Origin: Macrocybe gigantea
Taxonomy: Eukaryota; Basidiomycota; Agaricomycetes; Agaricales; Callistosporiaceae
Assembly (NCBI GenBank): GCA_011319805.1
Contig: SJRY01000187.1
Location: 1 to 60,368 of the forward strand
DNA: 60,368 nt
Direction: 5' to 3'
Shown: in pieces, positions 57,204 through 60,368 of the stretch
Layout of the letters: the number at the start of each line of letters is the position of its first letter
Numbering within the stretch: the stretch's first letter is position 1
Notes under the pieces: model-generated
The model's database searches: none
Told to the model about the DNA's origin: nothing
The model's input: the letters and a program-made list of their open reading frames with translations, nothing else
Translations under genes and position numbers: made by a program

Positions 57204-58890
57204 ATGTCGTCGACGGTCTCGAGCACGCGCGGTTCCTCCGCCAGCTCCACATCGCCATCGACGACCGACTCCATCTCGGCTTCTCCGACGCTGTCTCCCA
57301 TCGTCAGCCAGACCTTCACGCCGCCCTCCGTCTCGAGCACGTCGACGACTCCTGTTGGTGGCGGCGGCGGTGGTGGAGGTGGAGGAGGGAACAATGCAGG
57401 ATGGAACGGTCCCTCGATCGCATCCTCCGCTTCCCTTTATCGTGAGCATTCGACCTCGGAATTCGAAACAAAAAAAAAGTACTCATCGACGCATGTCCTT
57501 TTCTGGGTACCCGCCTTTGCATTATTTGCACTCCAAAAAAAAAAACCGTCGATCGTCCACCGACCGAATCCCGACCCGTTACCGCTCGACCTTAACTAAC
57601 ATACTCACTGATCTAATAAATCCGAACCATCCGACGACCCCGCACCGCGAGCAGTGTATACCTTCCTCGCAACGCTCGTGCTGCTGCTCTCCGTCAGCGC
57701 CGCCATCATCCTCCGATCGCTCATCCTCCGCAGACGACACCGCCGCATGGTCGAAGAGGCCATCCGAAACGGCACCTGGATCCCGCCCTCCCCTGGCACC
57801 GCCTTCGCGAGTGACGGCACTGGCGCGCGTGCCGCGGCAGGCGGCTTTGGCGGACGCATGCACGCCCATCCGTTCGGGCCTGGTCGCGCGAGGCCGTGGA
57901 TCTCAGCAAGAAACCAAAGATGTGGGAGGCGTTCGTCGGTCCTGCTGGCGTGGGAGTCGGCGGCTTTGTGGAGAAGGGCAGACGGACGAGCGTTCGAGAT
58001 GAGGAGAAGCGCGCAGAGGCGCCTTGGGATCCGTTGAGGGCGGAGCGAGCCGAGGACCGCGAGACGGAGGGTGAGTGCGAGTGGGACAACCTCAAGCCCA
58101 TCGCCGTCGCGTACCTCGTCCCTCCTCCGTCAGGAACGACGACACACGCTTCGGCTCTACCAGGCGGAACGATACAAGAACAGCTGCAGTTACAGCCATT
58201 GTTAGGCAGCCGCACGCAGGAGCAGGCAGAACAGCAGCAGCAGCAACAGGAGCGCAGACGACGCCGCGGCGTCGGCACCGGCCGCGCACCGTCTTGCGCC
58301 GCATCCTACACATGCTCAGCCCGACACCCGCCACGCCGAGCTCTCCCCTCCCGCACCCCCTCACGCCTGCGCCCACCACCGCAGCGGGGCCGTCCTTCCC
58401 CACACCGTCGGCGGCGGCTGGCTCGGCGTCCGAGCTGCACCGCACATCGCCCATCATCGGCAGCGCGGGTCCTGGCACGGGTGTCGGCGCGCGACAGGAC
58501 GATGCGGCTGCTCCGTCACATGCCGCCGTACCGGTCCCAGTCGTGCAGGTCGCCGTGCTCATCGCGATGCCTTCCGCCGCGAAGCCGCGTTACCTCCGCC
58601 CGTCGCTGACGTCATCCGACGCCGTATCGTCGCCATCCTCTTCGACCTACGAACATCCGCCGTTAATGGAAGCAGAAGGCAGCATCAGCGCCGCCGCGCC
58701 GCGTCCGTCCACCCCGACGTCGTCCGGCTTTGTCTCGCCTGACTCGCTAGAGACGCGCGCCGCGCCAGGATCCGTCCAATCGCGGCATCTAGGAGCTGGG
58801 ACAAAGACAAAGGCGAAGAGGAAGACGAAGGAGACGCAGAGCCGCGCCTCCTCCAGCACATCGAGTTTGGGATCGCCAAGGTCGAGATGA
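57204..58890 (+). CDS. Ser/Thr-rich single-pass membrane protein with basic juxtamembrane motif
   Basis: Exon 1 (57204 to about 57440) encodes a Ser/Thr-rich stretch, a run of eleven Gly, and NNAGWNGPSIASSASLY. After an intron ending CGAGCAG at 57653 comes YTFLATLVLLLSVSAAIILR, the membrane helix, then SLILRRRHRRMVEEAIRNGT. Downstream are EAVDLSKKPKMWEAFV, WDNLKPIAVAYLVPPPSG, a Gln run (EQQQQQQE) and PVPVVQVAVLIAMPS. The frame shifts near 57885 (before EAVDLSKKP), again around 58250, and possibly near 58850 (LQHIEFGIAKVEMKLDD lies in another frame, reaching about 58970). The order of motifs matches a conserved Agaricomycete membrane-protein family of unknown role. The end is uncertain. Confidence 0.55.
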
Positions 58891-58990
58891 AGCTGGACGA
58901 TGTTGCGTCGGCGGACGGCTCGGAGGGCGCGCCGACGGCCACGGGCCGCTGCAGGGCAAGATGATGCGCATCAGCGTCGCGAGCAGCGTG

Positions 58991-60368
58991 GACGTCGTGT
59001 GATGCGCGCTGCTCGTCATCGTCTGTTTTTTTTTTTTTTTTTTTTTTTTGTTCTTGTGCAAGCTGCTTTGCCTTTTTTTTTTTTTTTTTCTGGTTCGGTG
59101 ATAGTGTTATATCGTTTTTTTTTGTTCTTTCGTGTCTTTTTTTTTTTTTCTTGTCTCAATACCGGCATGCGAATTTTTGGTCCTTTGCTCTTGACCCACG
59201 ACCACGACACGCAAGCGAGGAACTTTCGGCCGTCATGGTTGTAGTTGTAGTCGTATGCGTAGCTGTACTGTAGTTGTAGTGACGGTCGTCGAGTGCGCTG
59301 TCTCTATCTCATGCTAGGTCGTTTATCACAACTTTGTCGAGTTGTGATGCTTATTCTTATGCTTATGTTTATAGTTGGCAACTCTTCAAATGCTGGTGAA
59401 TGAAGCCTGTCTGACCGTGGGTGCTGGCATGCCTGTCTTGCGTACGAAACGACCACCATCATCATGGCCAAACGCCCTCAATGTGTTCCTTAACGTCAGC
59501 AGGACCCACGGCGCCCAGCCTTTGAGACGCCAATAACAAGGCCGACTGTTGACGCAGGACTTTGGGCAGCTGCGCTCGGGAAGGGGTGAGGCTTGGCGTC
59601 GTGGGTGACTTGAATCTTGCCTGGGTGTTTCGGAACGTGAATATGGCACTCTCAAACAGAACGGGGGGGTTGGGGACTTTGGTGCGTTTCAGCGCTCCGT
59701 GGCCTTTTGGATACCGTTGTGGTGTGGTTTGAGATTCGCATAGATCCTAGGATGCATATGCTGGCGGCCCTACAGATGTAAGGCCCCTTTCTGGGCTTGC
59801 TTGCGGATGGCTATCATCATGCATCTTCAATAATGGCGGTATTCCTTTCATATCCTGTACAAATGAACAGCCTCGTATCGCAAAGAAGAGAGTCGCGGTG
59901 TGGGTCGCGTAGATCATGTGCATTTCATGTGCCCCGTATGACCAAGCGGAAAACGCGTTCAAGTGCTCGGAAAAACATTTTCAAACGCTTGGTTGCCCAC
60001 TGCGGTGCTTGTTTCCCAACAGAACTAATGAACCGCGCACATCTCCATCCGGGGCATCCCCGTTTTTTTTTTTTGCAGAAATAAGCCCAAACATTTTCCG
60101 AAGTTCACAGGAACTGTATGACGATTGGGCCCGTGGAATAGGTGAGTTGATCCGTTCGTTGAACGTGGATCGCGTTTTTTGGACAAATAGTCCGGTTCCT
60201 CTTTCGCGCCAAGAGTTTTCGTCATTGTACCCAGTGTCGACCTTTCATCCGTATAGGGCTTTGAGACGACGTTCTTGCAAAGAAAGGTATGAAATGTCTG
60301 TGTCAGAGAGGCCTACATGTTGTTTCTCCGCACATTTGGGGCTCGGACTCTGGCGCATGCCAACAACT
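58991..60368. other. intergenic, poly-T cluster
   Basis: Contains a run of 24 T at 59026-59049 and further T-runs near 59073-59089, 59116-59123 and 59138-59149. Beyond these, short frames without recognisable domains. Confidence 0.4.

Noticed and set aside
1..60368. tRNA genes, rRNA, CRISPR arrays
   Set aside because: No B-box-like GGTTCGA within a cloverleaf context, no rRNA-like sequence and no regularly spaced repeats were seen.

Overview
The window looks like nuclear DNA of an Agaricomycete (mushroom-forming basidiomycete), probably a wood or litter decomposer. Genes are split by many 47-80 nt GT-AG introns. Gene families typical of this group are present: AA9 lytic polysaccharide monooxygenases, a CYP63-type P450, TPR-CHAT proteins, DUF6534-type membrane proteins and alpha-type kinases. 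No tRNA, rRNA, CRISPR array or bacterial-type operon was seen.

Layout. 0-5 kb: a low-complexity reading frame and a broken TPR-CHAT (caspase-like) gene. 5.5-12.2 kb: three paralogous secreted cysteine-rich proteins, two of which share a 3-nt microexon. 12.75-20.93 kb: an 8.2-kb element bounded by about 91-bp terminal inverted repeats (outer 41 bp perfect) and an 8-bp target-site duplication GCAATCGT. It carries an alpha-type kinase, an integrase-core (DDE) protein, a broken histone H2A copy and a protein resembling Tet-like 2OG-Fe(II) oxygenases, all on the minus strand. This is the most striking object here and may be an undescribed cargo-carrying DNA transposon. 21.4-24.1 kb: the P450. 24.5-29.7 kb: two MARVEL-like membrane protein paralogs in opposite orientation and a secreted periplasmic-binding-protein-like gene. 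31.2-39 kb: a C2H2 zinc-finger protein, a METTL24-like methyltransferase, a DUF6534-type membrane protein with frame breaks and an F-box protein with frame breaks. 40.7-52.4 kb: four AA9 LPMO genes, two forming a young inverted duplication, plus an 818-bp MITE-like element and the RNA polymerase III factor TFIIIC TPR subunit. 54.5-59 kb: a divergent pair of Ser/Thr/Pro-rich single-pass membrane proteins.

How it fits together. The AA9 enzymes, the cysteine-rich proteins and the PBP-like protein are secreted. AA9s act in oxidative cellulose breakdown, and CYP63-type P450s are usually linked to xenobiotic or aromatic oxidation. TFIIIC and the zinc-finger gene are housekeeping or regulatory.

Many conserved reading frames are interrupted by single-base indels, mostly one missing base, while their splice sites look intact. 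Other genes (three AA9s, both MARVEL-like genes, the PBP-like gene, the zinc-finger gene) join without any error. Some breaks may therefore be consensus errors of the assembly. The CHAT, F-box and DUF6534 genes, with several breaks each, may be true pseudogenes. Exon borders were deduced by eye from splice signals, reading frame and comparison between paralogs inside the window.
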